A DNA stretch of 64,000 nucleotides from Ruixingdingia sedimenti (GTDB lineage Bacteria > Pseudomonadota > Alphaproteobacteria > Rhodobacterales > Rhodobacteraceae): assembly GCF_031432425.1 (NCBI RefSeq), contig NZ_JAVKPH010000007.1, positions 1 to 64,000 on the forward strand. Reading direction: 5' to 3'. The position numbers and the translations under genes were made by a program. Positions 36,387-45,253 of the stretch are shown piece by piece; the stretch's first letter is position 1, and each line of letters begins with the position of its first letter. The notes under the pieces were generated by a model. It saw nothing but the letters and a program-made list of their open reading frames with translations. It did not search any database and had not been told where the DNA came from.

Positions 36387-36590
36387 TCAGAAGTCGATCG
36401 CCAGCCCCTTGCGTTCCCAATCGCCGTAACGGACCGGCTCTGGCCCCTCGCGGCCGCCGAGTTCGGGCGGCAGGTCCAGCGCGCGGGCCTTGCGGCGGCG
36501 TTCCTCTGCCTCGGCCAGCGCGCGGCGGGCGGCGGGCGGCAGGTCGGGGCGCGGTTCGGCGTTCGGGGTGGCGGGATCGGTGTCGGACAT
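36387..36590 (-). CDS. DUF1674 protein, SdhAF4-like succinate dehydrogenase assembly factor
   Basis: A 67-residue protein with an acidic, proline-rich N-terminus and the DUF1674 C-terminal signature EGPEPVRYGDWERKGLAIDF. Mitochondrial and alphaproteobacterial homologues (SDHAF4) bind flavinylated SdhA and promote succinate dehydrogenase assembly. The start at 36590 opens MSDTDPATP; longer antisense frames over rsmB are shadows. It is divergent from rsmB; sdh genes are not in this window. Confidence 0.83.
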   Translation of the reverse strand: MSDTDPATPNAEPRPDLPPAARRALAEAEERRRKARALDLPPELGGREGPEPVRYGDWERKGLAIDF

Positions 36591-36678
36591 CTGGGCCCCC
36601 TGCGGTTGCGGCGTTCCTTGTCTCGGCTGCCCGCGTGATATACCCGGGGGGCGGATCAGGCAAGGCGGGGCGCGCGGG

Positions 36679-37962
36679 ATGGCGCAAGGGGTTGCGGCGC
36701 GGCGGGCGGCGCTGGCGGTGCTGGGGCAGGTGCTGGGGGCGCGGCGGCTTCTGGCCGATGTGCTGGCCGATGCGGCGGGGCCGCTGGCGGATCTGGCGGC
36801 AGAGGACCGGGCGCGCGCGCAGCGGCTGGCGCTGGCCACCCTGCGGCGGCTGGAACCTGCGGATACTGTCCTCGCCCCCCTTTTGCGCAAGCCCCCGCCC
36901 GCCATGCTGCGCAACCTGCTGCGGCTGGCGGTGGTGGAACTGGCCGAACGGCCCGCCGACGCGCATGGCATCGTCAACGCCGCCGTCGCCATCGCCCGCG
37001 GCAACCGGGCCACCGCCGCGCAGGCGGGATTCGTGAACGCGGTGCTGCGCCGGGTGGCGGAAATGGAGGCGCCCCTTGCCGCCCTGCCGCCGCAGCGTCT
37101 GCCGCCCTGGCTGCGCACGCCGTTGCGCAGCACCTGGGGCCGGGCCGCCGTCGCGGGGATCGAGGCCGCGCATGCGGCAGGCGCGCCGCTGGACCTGACG
37201 CCGCGCGACCCTGCGCAGGCGGCGGAATGGGCCGAACGGCTCGGCGCCGACCTGTTGCCGACCGGCAGCCTGCGGCTGGCGGCGGCGGGGCAGGTGTCGG
37301 CCCTGGCGGGCTATGACGGCGGCGACTGGTGGGTGCAGGATGCCGCCGCCGCGATCCCGGCGCGGCTGCTGGCGCCCGCGCCGGGCGAACGGGTGCTGGA
37401 CCTTTGCGCCGCCCCCGGGGGCAAGACGATGCAACTGGCGGCGGCGGGCGCGCGGGTGACGGCGCTGGACATATCCGCCGCCCGCATGGCGCGGGTGGCG
37501 GAAAATCTGGCGCGCACCGGGCTGGCGGCGGACTGCGTGGCGGCCGATGCGCTGGTCTGGGAACCCGCGCAGCCCTTCGACGCCGTGCTGCTGGATGCCC
37601 CCTGTTCCGCCACCGGCACGATTCGCCGCCACCCCGACCTGCCTTTCGTCAAGGATGCCGCCGGGATCGCCGATCTGGCCGCCCTTCAGGCCCGGCTCAT
37701 CGACCGCGCGCTGGCATGGCTGCGCCCGGGCGGGCGGCTGGTGTTCTGTACCTGCTCGATCCTGCCCGAAGAGGGCGAGGGGCAACTGGCCGCCGCCCTT
37801 GCCCGCCATCCGCTGGAGGTGGAGGTGGAGGACGCGATGCCCCCGGGCGCGGACCCCGCATGGCGCGCGAAGGGCGGCGGGTTGCGGCTGCGGCCCGACA
37901 TGTGGGCCGACCGGGGGGGCATGGACGGGTTCTTCATGGTCCGGCTGCGGCGGCGCGCCTGA
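36679..37962 (+). CDS. rsmB: 16S rRNA m5C967 methyltransferase, RsmB family
   Basis: A 427-residue RNA cytosine-C5 methyltransferase. The N-terminal NusB-like RNA-binding domain (about 1-135; AAVAIARGNRATAAQAGFVNAVLRRVA) is followed by the AdoMet domain, with LDLCAAPGGKTMQLAA (motif I), DAVLLDAPCSATGTIRRHPD (motif IV cysteine) and FCTCSILPEEGE (motif VI cysteine nucleophile). It methylates a cytosine in 16S rRNA; assignment to C967 is by family. Start ATG 36679 follows a GC-rich stretch without a clear ribosome site. Confidence 0.88.
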   Translation: MAQGVAARRAALAVLGQVLGARRLLADVLADAAGPLADLAAEDRARAQRLALATLRRLEPADTVLAPLLRKPPPAMLRNLLRLAVVELAERPADAHGIVNAAVAIARGNRATAAQAGFVNAVLRRVAEMEAPLAALPPQRLPPWLRTPLRSTWGRAAVAGIEAAHAAGAPLDLTPRDPAQAAEWAERLGADLLPTGSLRLAAAGQVSALAGYDGGDWWVQDAAAAIPARLLAPAPGERVLDLCAAPGGKTMQLAAAGARVTALDISAARMARVAENLARTGLAADCVAADALVWEPAQPFDAVLLDAPCSATGTIRRHPDLPFVKDAAGIADLAALQARLIDRALAWLRPGGRLVFCTCSILPEEGEGQLAAALARHPLEVEVEDAMPPGADPAWRAKGGGLRLRPDMWADRGGMDGFFMVRLRRRA

Positions 37963-38042
37963 TTGAAACGGTGACAGGAACGGGCCGCGCCGCTATGGTT
38001 CCCGCGGCAGAAAGCGGGGGGCAAACCCGCCGGGGCAGGGCA

Positions 38043-39791
38043 ATGGCGGAGACGGAACAGGCATCACAGCCCGGGCAGGACGCGCCGCAACCCGGCCTGC
38101 GCGACCGCATCGCCGCATGGCGCGCGGGGCTTGGCCGGCCGGCGGTGGGATTCGTCGCGCAGCCCGAACCGCGCACCATCGGCATGGTGGCGCGGGGGCG
38201 GCAGTTGCTGGCCGGCAATTTCCTGCTGGCCGGCGTGCTGGTCGAGGCGCCGGGCCTGTCGCTGTGGGATGTGCCCGCACCGGAACCGGGCTTCACGGCG
38301 GCGGCGCAGGGCTTCGGCTGGCTCGACGATCTGGCGGCGGTGGCCGATCCGCAGGCGCGCACGCGGGCGCAGGACTGGCTGTTCGACTGGATCGACCGTT
38401 ACGGCACCGGGCAGGGGCCGGGCTGGGTCCCCGACCTGACGGGGCGGCGGCTTGTCCGCTGGATCAACCATACCGCGCTCTTGTTGCAGGGCCGCGACCG
38501 GGCAGAGGCCGACCGCTATTATACCGCCCTGACCCGGCAGGCCCGGTATCTGGCCCGCCGCTGGTCCGCCGCCGCCCCCGGCCTGCCGCGGTTCGAGGCG
38601 CTGGCGGGCCTGACGCGCGCGGCGCTGTCGCTGGACGGGCTGTCGCCGCTGGTGGATCCGGCGGTGGCGGCGCTGGCGCGCGAATGCGGGCAGGAAATCG
38701 ACGCGCAGGGCGGCATCCCCACCCGCAACCCCGAGGAACTGCTGGAGGTGCTGACCCTTCTGACCGGGGCGGCGCAGGCGCTGGCAGAGGCGGGCCAGTC
38801 CGCGCCCACCGCGCTGCACGACGCCATCGCCCGCATCGCCCCCACGCTGCGCGCGCTGCGCCATGCCGACGGGGGGCTGGCCCGGTTCCACGGCGGCGGA
38901 AGGGGGATGGAGGGGCGGCTCGACCACGCGCTGGCGGAATCGGGGGTGCGGGCGCTGGCGGCAAGCGGGCCGGCGATGGGCTATCTGCGCCTGTCGGGCG
39001 GGCGGACCAGCATCATCATCGACGCCGCCGACCCGCCCGGCGGGGGCGCGGCGGGAGGCGCCCATGCCTCGACCCTTGCGTTCGAACTGACCTCGGGCCG
39101 CCGGCCGGTGGTGGTCAGCTGCGGGTCGGGCCTGCCCTTCGGGGTGGACTGGGCGCTGGCGGGGCGCGCCACGGCCTCGCATTCCACGCTGGCGATCGAC
39201 GGCTTTTCGTCGTCGCGCATGGGCCCGGGCCGGGGCCGCGCGCGGCTGGCGCTGGAGGATCGCGCGCATGTCATCCACCTGCGCCAGACGGCGGGCAACG
39301 GCGGGCATGCGGTGGTTCTGGGCCATGACGGCTGGTCGCAGACCCACGGGCTGACCCATGTCCGCGCGCTGGAACTGTCGAACGACGGCCGCAGGCTGGC
39401 GGGCGAGGATACGCTCGGCGCCGCGACCACGACGGAACGCAAGCGGTTCGACACGGTGATGGAACAGATGCGGCTGGCGGGCGTGCCCTTCGCCGTGCGG
39501 TTCCACCTGCACCCGGATGTGGACGCGGCACTCGACATGGGCGGGACCGCGGTGTCGCTGGCGCTGAAAAGCGGCGAGATCTGGGTGTTCCGCCATGACG
39601 GCGCGGGGCGGCTGTCGCTGGAACCCTCGGTCTATCTGGAAAAGGGGCGGCTGGCCCCGCGGGCGACAAAACAGATCATCCTTTCGGGTAGGGTGCTGGA
39701 TTATGCCGCACAGGTGGGGTGGACCTTGGCGAAAGCGCAGGATACGCCGCTGGCCATCCGCGATCTCGACCGGGACGACCCGGTCATCTGA
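38043..39791 (+). CDS. Heparinase II/III-like protein
   Basis: A 582-residue protein. The first part (about 60-330) is an alpha/alpha barrel-like region (WLFDWIDRYGTGQGPGW, LVRWINHTALLL), and the second is the beta-sandwich heparinase II/III domain (HASTLAFELTSGRRPVVVSCGSG, ATASHSTLAIDGFSSS, HVRALELSNDGRRLAGEDT). Such proteins are polysaccharide lyases or inactive relatives. No signal peptide is visible, so a cytosolic location is likely and the substrate is open. The start at 38043 (MAETEQ) was chosen; ATG 37995 in frame is possible. It is followed 12 nt later by purH. Confidence 0.82.
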   Translation: MAETEQASQPGQDAPQPGLRDRIAAWRAGLGRPAVGFVAQPEPRTIGMVARGRQLLAGNFLLAGVLVEAPGLSLWDVPAPEPGFTAAAQGFGWLDDLAAVADPQARTRAQDWLFDWIDRYGTGQGPGWVPDLTGRRLVRWINHTALLLQGRDRAEADRYYTALTRQARYLARRWSAAAPGLPRFEALAGLTRAALSLDGLSPLVDPAVAALARECGQEIDAQGGIPTRNPEELLEVLTLLTGAAQALAEAGQSAPTALHDAIARIAPTLRALRHADGGLARFHGGGRGMEGRLDHALAESGVRALAASGPAMGYLRLSGGRTSIIIDAADPPGGGAAGGAHASTLAFELTSGRRPVVVSCGSGLPFGVDWALAGRATASHSTLAIDGFSSSRMGPGRGRARLALEDRAHVIHLRQTAGNGGHAVVLGHDGWSQTHGLTHVRALELSNDGRRLAGEDTLGAATTTERKRFDTVMEQMRLAGVPFAVRFHLHPDVDAALDMGGTAVSLALKSGEIWVFRHDGAGRLSLEPSVYLEKGRLAPRATKQIILSGRVLDYAAQVGWTLAKAQDTPLAIRDLDRDDPVI

Positions 39792-39803
39792 GGAGGCAGA
39801 GCC

Positions 39804-41393
39804 ATGACCAACCTCGTGCCGATCGGCCGCGCGCTGATCTCGGTTTCCGACAAGACCGGCCTGGTCGATTTCGCCCGCGCGCTCGCCGCACGGAGGGTCG
39901 AGCTGATTTCGACCGGCGGCACCTCGCTGACGCTGCGCACGGCGGGGCTGAAGGTGCGCGATGTGGCGGATGTGACGGGCTTTCCCGAAATGATGGACGG
40001 CCGGGTCAAGACGCTGCATCCGATGGTACATGGCGGTCTGCTGGCGCTGCGCGACGACGACGAACATCTGGTGGCGATGGCCGCCCACGGGATAGAGCCC
40101 ATCGACCTGCTGGTGGTGAACCTCTACCCGTTCGAGGCGACGGTGGCCAAAGGCGCCGATTACGACACCTGTATCGAGAACATCGACATCGGCGGCCCGG
40201 CGATGATCCGCGCCGCGGCCAAGAACCACAAGTTCGTCACCGTGGTGACGGACCCCGAGGATTACGCGACCCTGCTGGACCAGCTTGCCGCCCATGACGG
40301 CGCCACCGGCTATGCCTATCGCCAGCGGCAGGCGCAGATCGCCTATGCCCGCACGGCGGCCTATGACGCGGCGGTTTCCACCTGGATGGCGGGCGCCATC
40401 GGCCAGCCCGCCCCGCGCCGCCGCGCCTTTGCCGGAACGCTGGCGCAGACGCTGCGCTATGGCGAAAACCCGCATCAGGCGGCGGCCTTCTACCTTGACG
40501 GGTCGGACCGGCCCGGGGTGGCGACGGCGAAGCAGTGGCAGGGCAAGGAACTCAGCTACAACAACATCAACGATACCGATGCGGCCTTTGAACTGGTGGC
40601 CGAATTCGACCCCGCCCAAGGCCCCGCCTGCGCCATCATCAAGCACGCCAACCCCTGCGGCGTGGCCCGCGGCGCGACGCTGGCCGAAGCCTATGCAAGG
40701 GCCTTCGACTGCGACCGCACCTCGGCCTTCGGCGGCATCATCGCGCTGAACCAGATGCTGGATGCCGACACCGCCCGCAAGATCACCGAAATCTTCACCG
40801 AGGTCGTCATCGCCCCCGAGGCCACGCCCGAGGCGCGAGAGATCTTTGCCGCCAAGAAGAACCTGCGCCTGCTGACCACCGGCGCGCTGCCCGATGCGCA
40901 GGCCGGCGGGCTGGCGTGGCGGCAGGTGGCGGGCGGGTTTCTGGTGCAGGACCGCGACGTTTCCGCCATCACCGCGGCCGACCTGAAGGTGGTGACGAAA
41001 CGCGCCCCCACCGAACAGGAACTGAAAGACCTGATGTTCGCCTGGAAGGTCGCCAAACACGTCAAGTCGAACGCCATCATCTATGTCCGCGACGGCGCCA
41101 CCGTCGGCGTCGGCGCAGGCCAGATGAGCCGCGTGGACAGCACCCGCATCGCCGCCCGCAAGGCGCAGGACATGGCAGAGGCATTGGGCCTGCCGAGGCC
41201 CCTGACGCAAGGGTCGGTCGTCGCGTCCGATGCGTTCTTCCCCTTTGCCGACGGGCTGATTTCCGCGGCAGAGGCCGGGGCGACCGCCATCATCCAGCCG
41301 GGCGGATCCATGCGCGACGCCGAGGTGATCGCCGCCGCCGACGAACGCGGCCTTGCCATGGTCTTTACCGGCCAGCGGCATTTCCGGCACTGA
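39804..41393 (+). CDS. purH: Bifunctional AICAR transformylase/IMP cyclohydrolase
   Basis: A 529-residue enzyme performing the last two steps of IMP synthesis. The N-terminal MGS-like IMP cyclohydrolase domain (ALISVSDKTGLVDFARAL, DGRVKTLHPMVHGG, NIDIGGPAMIRAAAKNH) is followed by the AICAR transformylase domain (LRYGENPHQAAAFY, GKELSYNNINDTDAA, CAIIKHANPCG with catalytic K-H). A strong AGGAGG site precedes ATG 39804. It lies 12 nt after the heparinase-like gene and 2 nt before lspA, in one probable operon. Confidence 0.97.
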   Translation: MTNLVPIGRALISVSDKTGLVDFARALAARRVELISTGGTSLTLRTAGLKVRDVADVTGFPEMMDGRVKTLHPMVHGGLLALRDDDEHLVAMAAHGIEPIDLLVVNLYPFEATVAKGADYDTCIENIDIGGPAMIRAAAKNHKFVTVVTDPEDYATLLDQLAAHDGATGYAYRQRQAQIAYARTAAYDAAVSTWMAGAIGQPAPRRRAFAGTLAQTLRYGENPHQAAAFYLDGSDRPGVATAKQWQGKELSYNNINDTDAAFELVAEFDPAQGPACAIIKHANPCGVARGATLAEAYARAFDCDRTSAFGGIIALNQMLDADTARKITEIFTEVVIAPEATPEAREIFAAKKNLRLLTTGALPDAQAGGLAWRQVAGGFLVQDRDVSAITAADLKVVTKRAPTEQELKDLMFAWKVAKHVKSNAIIYVRDGATVGVGAGQMSRVDSTRIAARKAQDMAEALGLPRPLTQGSVVASDAFFPFADGLISAAEAGATAIIQPGGSMRDAEVIAAADERGLAMVFTGQRHFRH

Positions 41394-41395
41394 CG

Positions 41396-41896
41396 ATGCG
41401 GCGGCTGTGGCTGACGGCCATCGCGGCCTTCGCGCTGGATCAGGCCAGCAAGCTGGCGGTGATCCACCTTGTGCGCCTGCCGCTGCGGGGCGAGGTCGAT
41501 GTGATCGACCCGCTGCTGAACCTGCGGTGGGCCGAAAACCGCGGCATCAACTTCGGCCTGTTCGCGCATGACGCGAATGCCGCGCGGTGGGTGCTGATCG
41601 CGCTGGCGCTGGCGATTTCGGCCTGGGTCGTCCACTGGGCCCGGCGCGAGAGGCAGAACCGCTGGACGCAGATTTCCGCGGGCCTGCTGGTGGGCGGCGC
41701 CTTGGGCAATGTGGTGGACCGGCTGGCCTATGGCTATGTCGCGGATTTCCTCAACATGTCCTGCTGCGGGATCGAAAACCCCTATGCGTTCAACGTCGCC
41801 GATGTGGCGATCGCGGCGGGCGCGATGGGTCTGGTGCTGTTTTCCGGCGGCAGCGGCAAGGCGCCCGCCCGCAAGCCGCGCCGAAAGACCCCGTGA
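41396..41896 (+). CDS. lspA: Lipoprotein signal peptidase (signal peptidase II)
   Basis: A 166-residue inner-membrane aspartic protease with four hydrophobic segments. Family motifs are LDQASKLAVIH, NLRWAENRGINFGLF (the NxGxxFGxx box), GNVVDRLAYGYVADFL and FNVADVAI, the last two carrying the catalytic aspartates. It removes signal peptides from prolipoproteins such as the DUF3035 lipoprotein encoded next. It begins 2 nt after purH. Confidence 0.96.
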   Translation: MRRLWLTAIAAFALDQASKLAVIHLVRLPLRGEVDVIDPLLNLRWAENRGINFGLFAHDANAARWVLIALALAISAWVVHWARRERQNRWTQISAGLLVGGALGNVVDRLAYGYVADFLNMSCCGIENPYAFNVADVAIAAGAMGLVLFSGGSGKAPARKPRRKTP

Positions 41897-41911
41897 CGTG
41901 ACGGGGCCTTT
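41884..41911 (+). terminator. Hairpin at the 3' end of lspA
   Basis: Stem CCCCGT / ACGGGG around loop GACGTG, flanked by AAAG on the left and CCTTT on the right, overlapping the lspA stop codon. A modest terminator candidate; it would also fall inside the promoter of the next gene. Confidence 0.4.
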
Positions 41912-41950
41912 GCGCTAATACGGCGGGGAAGAGCGGGCAAGGAGTCTCGG

Positions 41951-42493
41951 ATGCAGGCGGGAAAGGGCATGATCGGCGGCGCGGCGCTGATCCTGATTCT
42001 GGCGCTGTCGGCCTGTGGCGGCGGGCGCGGCGACGCGCCGGTGCTGCGCAACCTGCGGTCCGCCACCGGCGGGCCGGACGAATTTGCCATCCTGCCGCCC
42101 AAGCCGCTGCAAATGCCCCCGGATTTCACCGCCCTGCCCGAACCCACCCCCGGCGGCGGCAACCTGACCGACCGCGACCCGATGGCCGATGCAATGGTGG
42201 CGCTTGGCGGCAAGCCCGGCGCGGGCGGCAATGACGGCGCGCTGGTCGCCGCGGCCTCGGCGCATGGCGTCTCGCCCACCATCCGCGAGGATCTGGCGCG
42301 CGAGGATTATGCGATCCGCGACCGCAACCGGCCCAAGCTGCTGGAACGCCTGTTGGGCACCGATGTCTACAACAAGGCCTATTCCGACCAGACCGTGGAA
42401 CAGCAACGCGAACTGGAACGCTGGCGCGCCGCCGGCCGGCGCACCCCGGCCTCGCCTCCCGATCCCAAGCAATGGCCCGAACTGTCGCGCTAG
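41951..42493 (+). CDS. DUF3035 lipoprotein
   Basis: A 180-residue protein with a lipoprotein signal (hydrophobic GGAALILILALSAC, lipobox LSAC, lipidated cysteine about residue 22). The mature part has PDEFAILPPKPLQMPPDF, a family hallmark, a glycine-rich linker, and a charged C-terminal helix (NRPKLLERLLGTDVYNKAY). DUF3035 proteins are restricted to alphaproteobacteria and have unknown function; they are often found upstream of M16 proteases, as here. A strong AAGGAG site precedes ATG 41951. Confidence 0.85.
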   Translation: MQAGKGMIGGAALILILALSACGGGRGDAPVLRNLRSATGGPDEFAILPPKPLQMPPDFTALPEPTPGGGNLTDRDPMADAMVALGGKPGAGGNDGALVAAASAHGVSPTIREDLAREDYAIRDRNRPKLLERLLGTDVYNKAYSDQTVEQQRELERWRAAGRRTPASPPDPKQWPELSR

Positions 42494-42515
42494 GTCACAA
42501 CCGCGTATGCCCGGC

Positions 42516-42568
42516 TTGCGGCGCCGCGCGCGCCGGTTAGGCTGCCCGGGCACCCCCGGCCTAACCGG
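42516..42568 (+). promoter_or_regulatory. Promoter with overlapping palindrome before the M16 operon
   Basis: TTGCGG (42516-42521), 16-bp spacer, TAGGCT (42538-42543). A perfect 10-bp inverted repeat CCGGTTAGGC ... GCCTAACCGG (42533-42542 and 42559-42568) covers the -10 and ends at the GGAG ribosome site, as an operator would. Confidence 0.45.
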
Positions 42569-42575
42569 AGCCTCC

Positions 42576-43901
42576 ATGCGCCTGATCGCCCTCTGCCTTG
42601 CCCTGCTGTTGCCCGCCCTGCCGCTGCATGCGCAGCCGGTGACGGATTTCACCCTGCCCAACGGCCTCGAGGTCGTGGTGATCGAGGATCACCGCGCCCC
42701 GGTGGTGGTGCAGATGCTGTGGTACCGCACCGGTTCCGCCGACGAACCCGCGGGCAAATCGGGCATCGCGCATTTCCTTGAACATCTGATGTTCAAGGGC
42801 ACCGAAAAGATCGGCCCCGGCGCCTTTTCCGCGGCAGTAGAGGCACAGGGCGGCAACGACAACGCCTTCACCAGCACCGACTACACCGCCTATTTCCAGC
42901 GGGTGGCGGCCGACAGGCTTTCCCTGATGATGGAGATGGAGGCCGACCGCATGGTGAACCTGCGGCTGGCCGAATCCGACGTGCTGACCGAACGCAACGT
43001 GATCCTGGAAGAACGCACACAGCGGACGGACAGCGACCCGGGCGCGTTGTTCAACGAACAGCGGCAGGCGGCGCAGTACCTCAACCACCCCTACGGCACG
43101 CCGATCATCGGCTGGCGGCATGAAATCGCGGCGCTCGGCCCCGAGGACGCGCTGACGTTCTACCGCGCGCATTACGCGCCCAACAATGCCGTGCTGGTGG
43201 TGGCGGGCGACGTGGTGCCCGACGAGGTGCGCGCGCTGGCCGAAACGCACTACGGCCCGATCCCGGCGAACCCCGACCTGCCGCCGCGCATCCGCCGGGC
43301 GGAACCCCCGCAACTGGCCGAACGCCGGGTGATGTTCGCCGACCCGCGCGTGGGCCAGCCCTATGTGATGCGCACCTATCTTGCCCCCGCGCGCAAGACC
43401 GGCACACAGGACCGCGCCGCGGCGCTGGTGGTGCTGGCCGAACTTCTGGGCGGCTCGCCGGCGACATCCGTGCTGGGCCGGGCGCTGCAATTCGACAAGC
43501 AGACCGCGACCCATACCTTCGCCTGGTACGATGCCGTCGCGGTGGATGACACGTTGTTCGGCCTCGGCGTCGTCCCGGCAGAGGGCACCACGCTGGAAGA
43601 AGCAGAGGCCGCGATGGATGCCGTTCTGGCGCAGTTCCTGGCCGATGGCGTGGATCGCGCGGCGTTCGAGCGGATCATGGCGCAGCTTGAGGCGGCGGAG
43701 GTCTATGCCCGCGACAACACCCAGTCCGTCGCCCGCCGCTATGGCGCGGCGCTGGCCTCTGGCCTGACGGTGGCGGATGAACGCGCCTGGCGCGGTGTCC
43801 TGCAATCCGTCACCCCCGACGCGGTGATGGAGGCGGCAAAAGACGTCTTCGACCGCCGCCGCGCCGTGACCGGCCATCTGATGCGCGAGGTGACGCCATG
43901 A
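42576..43901 (+). CDS. M16 family zinc metallopeptidase
   Basis: A 441-residue exported peptidase. Signal peptide residues 1-19 (LIALCLALLLPALPLHAQ). The inverted zinc motif HFLEH (HxxEH) lies in GIAHFLEHLMFKGTEKI, with the distal glutamate in ERNVILEERTQR. The N-terminal M16 domain is followed by an M16_C domain. It probably works with the inactive partner encoded next, like the alpha/beta pairs of processing peptidases. Its stop overlaps the next start by 4 nt. Confidence 0.93.
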   Translation: MRLIALCLALLLPALPLHAQPVTDFTLPNGLEVVVIEDHRAPVVVQMLWYRTGSADEPAGKSGIAHFLEHLMFKGTEKIGPGAFSAAVEAQGGNDNAFTSTDYTAYFQRVAADRLSLMMEMEADRMVNLRLAESDVLTERNVILEERTQRTDSDPGALFNEQRQAAQYLNHPYGTPIIGWRHEIAALGPEDALTFYRAHYAPNNAVLVVAGDVVPDEVRALAETHYGPIPANPDLPPRIRRAEPPQLAERRVMFADPRVGQPYVMRTYLAPARKTGTQDRAAALVVLAELLGGSPATSVLGRALQFDKQTATHTFAWYDAVAVDDTLFGLGVVPAEGTTLEEAEAAMDAVLAQFLADGVDRAAFERIMAQLEAAEVYARDNTQSVARRYGAALASGLTVADERAWRGVLQSVTPDAVMEAAKDVFDRRRAVTGHLMREVTP

Positions 43902-45208
43902 ACCGCTTTCTCGCCCTTGTCGCTGCCGCCACGATCTGGTCCCTGCCGGTGCAGGCGGAAATCCCGATCACCGAGGTGAAATCCCCCGGCGGCATCACCG
44001 CCTGGCTGGTCGAATCGCATGACATCCCCTTTGTCGCGCTGGAACTGCGGTTCCGGGGCGGCGGCAGCCTCGATACGCCCGAAAAGGCCGGGGCAGTGAA
44101 CCTGATGGCCGGGCTGCTGGAGGAAGGCGCGGGCGATCTGGATGCGCGCGGCTTCGCCGAGGCGCGCGACGCGCTGGCAGCCGATTTCCGCTTTTCCGCC
44201 GGCACCGATGCGGTCGCCGTTTCCGCCCGGTTCCTGACCGAATCGCGTGCCGATGCCGTCACCCTGTTGCGGTCCGCGCTGACCGAACCGCGGTTCGATG
44301 CCGATGCGGTGGAACGGGTGCGCGGTCAGGTGCTGTCGAGCCTGCGGTCGGCGGAAAAGGACCCCGGCACCCTAGCCTCGCGCGCCTTCGACGCGCTGGC
44401 CTTCGGCGCCCATCCCTATGCCCTGCCGCTGGACGGCACGCTGGAAACCGTGCCCGCCCTTACCCGCGACGACATCGCCGCCGCCCATCGCGGCGCACTG
44501 GCGCGCGACCGGGTGCATGTCGCCGCCGTGGGCGACATCGGGCCCGAGGAACTGGGCAGGCTGCTGGACGACCTGCTGTCCGGCCTGCCCGAAACCGGCG
44601 CCCCCCTGCCCGGCCCCGCCACGGTGGACCTGACGCGCGGCATCACCGTGCAGGAATTTCTCGGCCCCCAATCCGTCATCATCTTCGGCCACGAGGGCAT
44701 CCCCCGCCACGACCCCGATTTCATCCCGGCCTATGTCGCCAATGAAATCCTCGGCGGCGGCCGCTTTTCCGCCCGCCTGATGCGCGAGGTGCGCGACAGG
44801 CGCGGGCTGACCTATGGCGTGGGCAGCTATCTCTATACCCTCGCCAGCGCCGATCTGGCGATGGGGCAACTGTCCACCGCCAACGCGACCGCAGGCGCAG
44901 CCATCGAGGTCGTCCGCGCCGAATGGGACCGGATCGCCGAAGAGGGCGTGACGGCAGAGGAGCTGGAGGCGACCAAGACCTACCTGACCGGATCCTACCC
45001 CCTGCGGTTCGACGGCAACGCGCCCATCGCGCGGATCCTCGTGGGGTTGCAGTTGCTGGGCTATCCCATCGACTACCCCGCCGCCCGCAACGCCATGGTC
45101 GAGGCCGTGACGCTGGAGGATGTGAACCGCGCCGCCCGGCGGCTGTTCCGCCCCGACAACCTGCGCTTCGTGGTGGTGGGCGCGCCCGAGGGGCTGCCGC
45201 AGGACTGA
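43898..45208 (+). CDS. M16 family protein without zinc site (partner subunit)
   Basis: A 436-residue exported protein with a signal peptide (residues 1-20, MNRFLALVAAATIWSLPVQA). It has the M16 fold, with GGSLDTPEKAGAVNLMAGLLEEGAGDLD in place of the HxxEH region, so it lacks the zinc ligands. The C-terminal M16_C half retains ANEILGGGRFSARLMREVRDRRGLTYGVGSYL, the substrate-channel R/Y motif, split here across residues 283-312. By analogy with other M16B pairs it forms a heterodimer with the active protease encoded 4 nt upstream. Confidence 0.92.
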   Translation: MNRFLALVAAATIWSLPVQAEIPITEVKSPGGITAWLVESHDIPFVALELRFRGGGSLDTPEKAGAVNLMAGLLEEGAGDLDARGFAEARDALAADFRFSAGTDAVAVSARFLTESRADAVTLLRSALTEPRFDADAVERVRGQVLSSLRSAEKDPGTLASRAFDALAFGAHPYALPLDGTLETVPALTRDDIAAAHRGALARDRVHVAAVGDIGPEELGRLLDDLLSGLPETGAPLPGPATVDLTRGITVQEFLGPQSVIIFGHEGIPRHDPDFIPAYVANEILGGGRFSARLMREVRDRRGLTYGVGSYLYTLASADLAMGQLSTANATAGAAIEVVRAEWDRIAEEGVTAEELEATKTYLTGSYPLRFDGNAPIARILVGLQLLGYPIDYPAARNAMVEAVTLEDVNRAARRLFRPDNLRFVVVGAPEGLPQD

Positions 45209-45253
45209 CGATCCCGGTGGCCGAATCTGCACGCACATGCTAGGGATGGTGGC

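Noticed and set aside
38064..41390. 1108-codon frame opposite purH and the heparinase-like gene
   Set aside because: Runs antisense across two well-supported genes, with no recognisable protein features.
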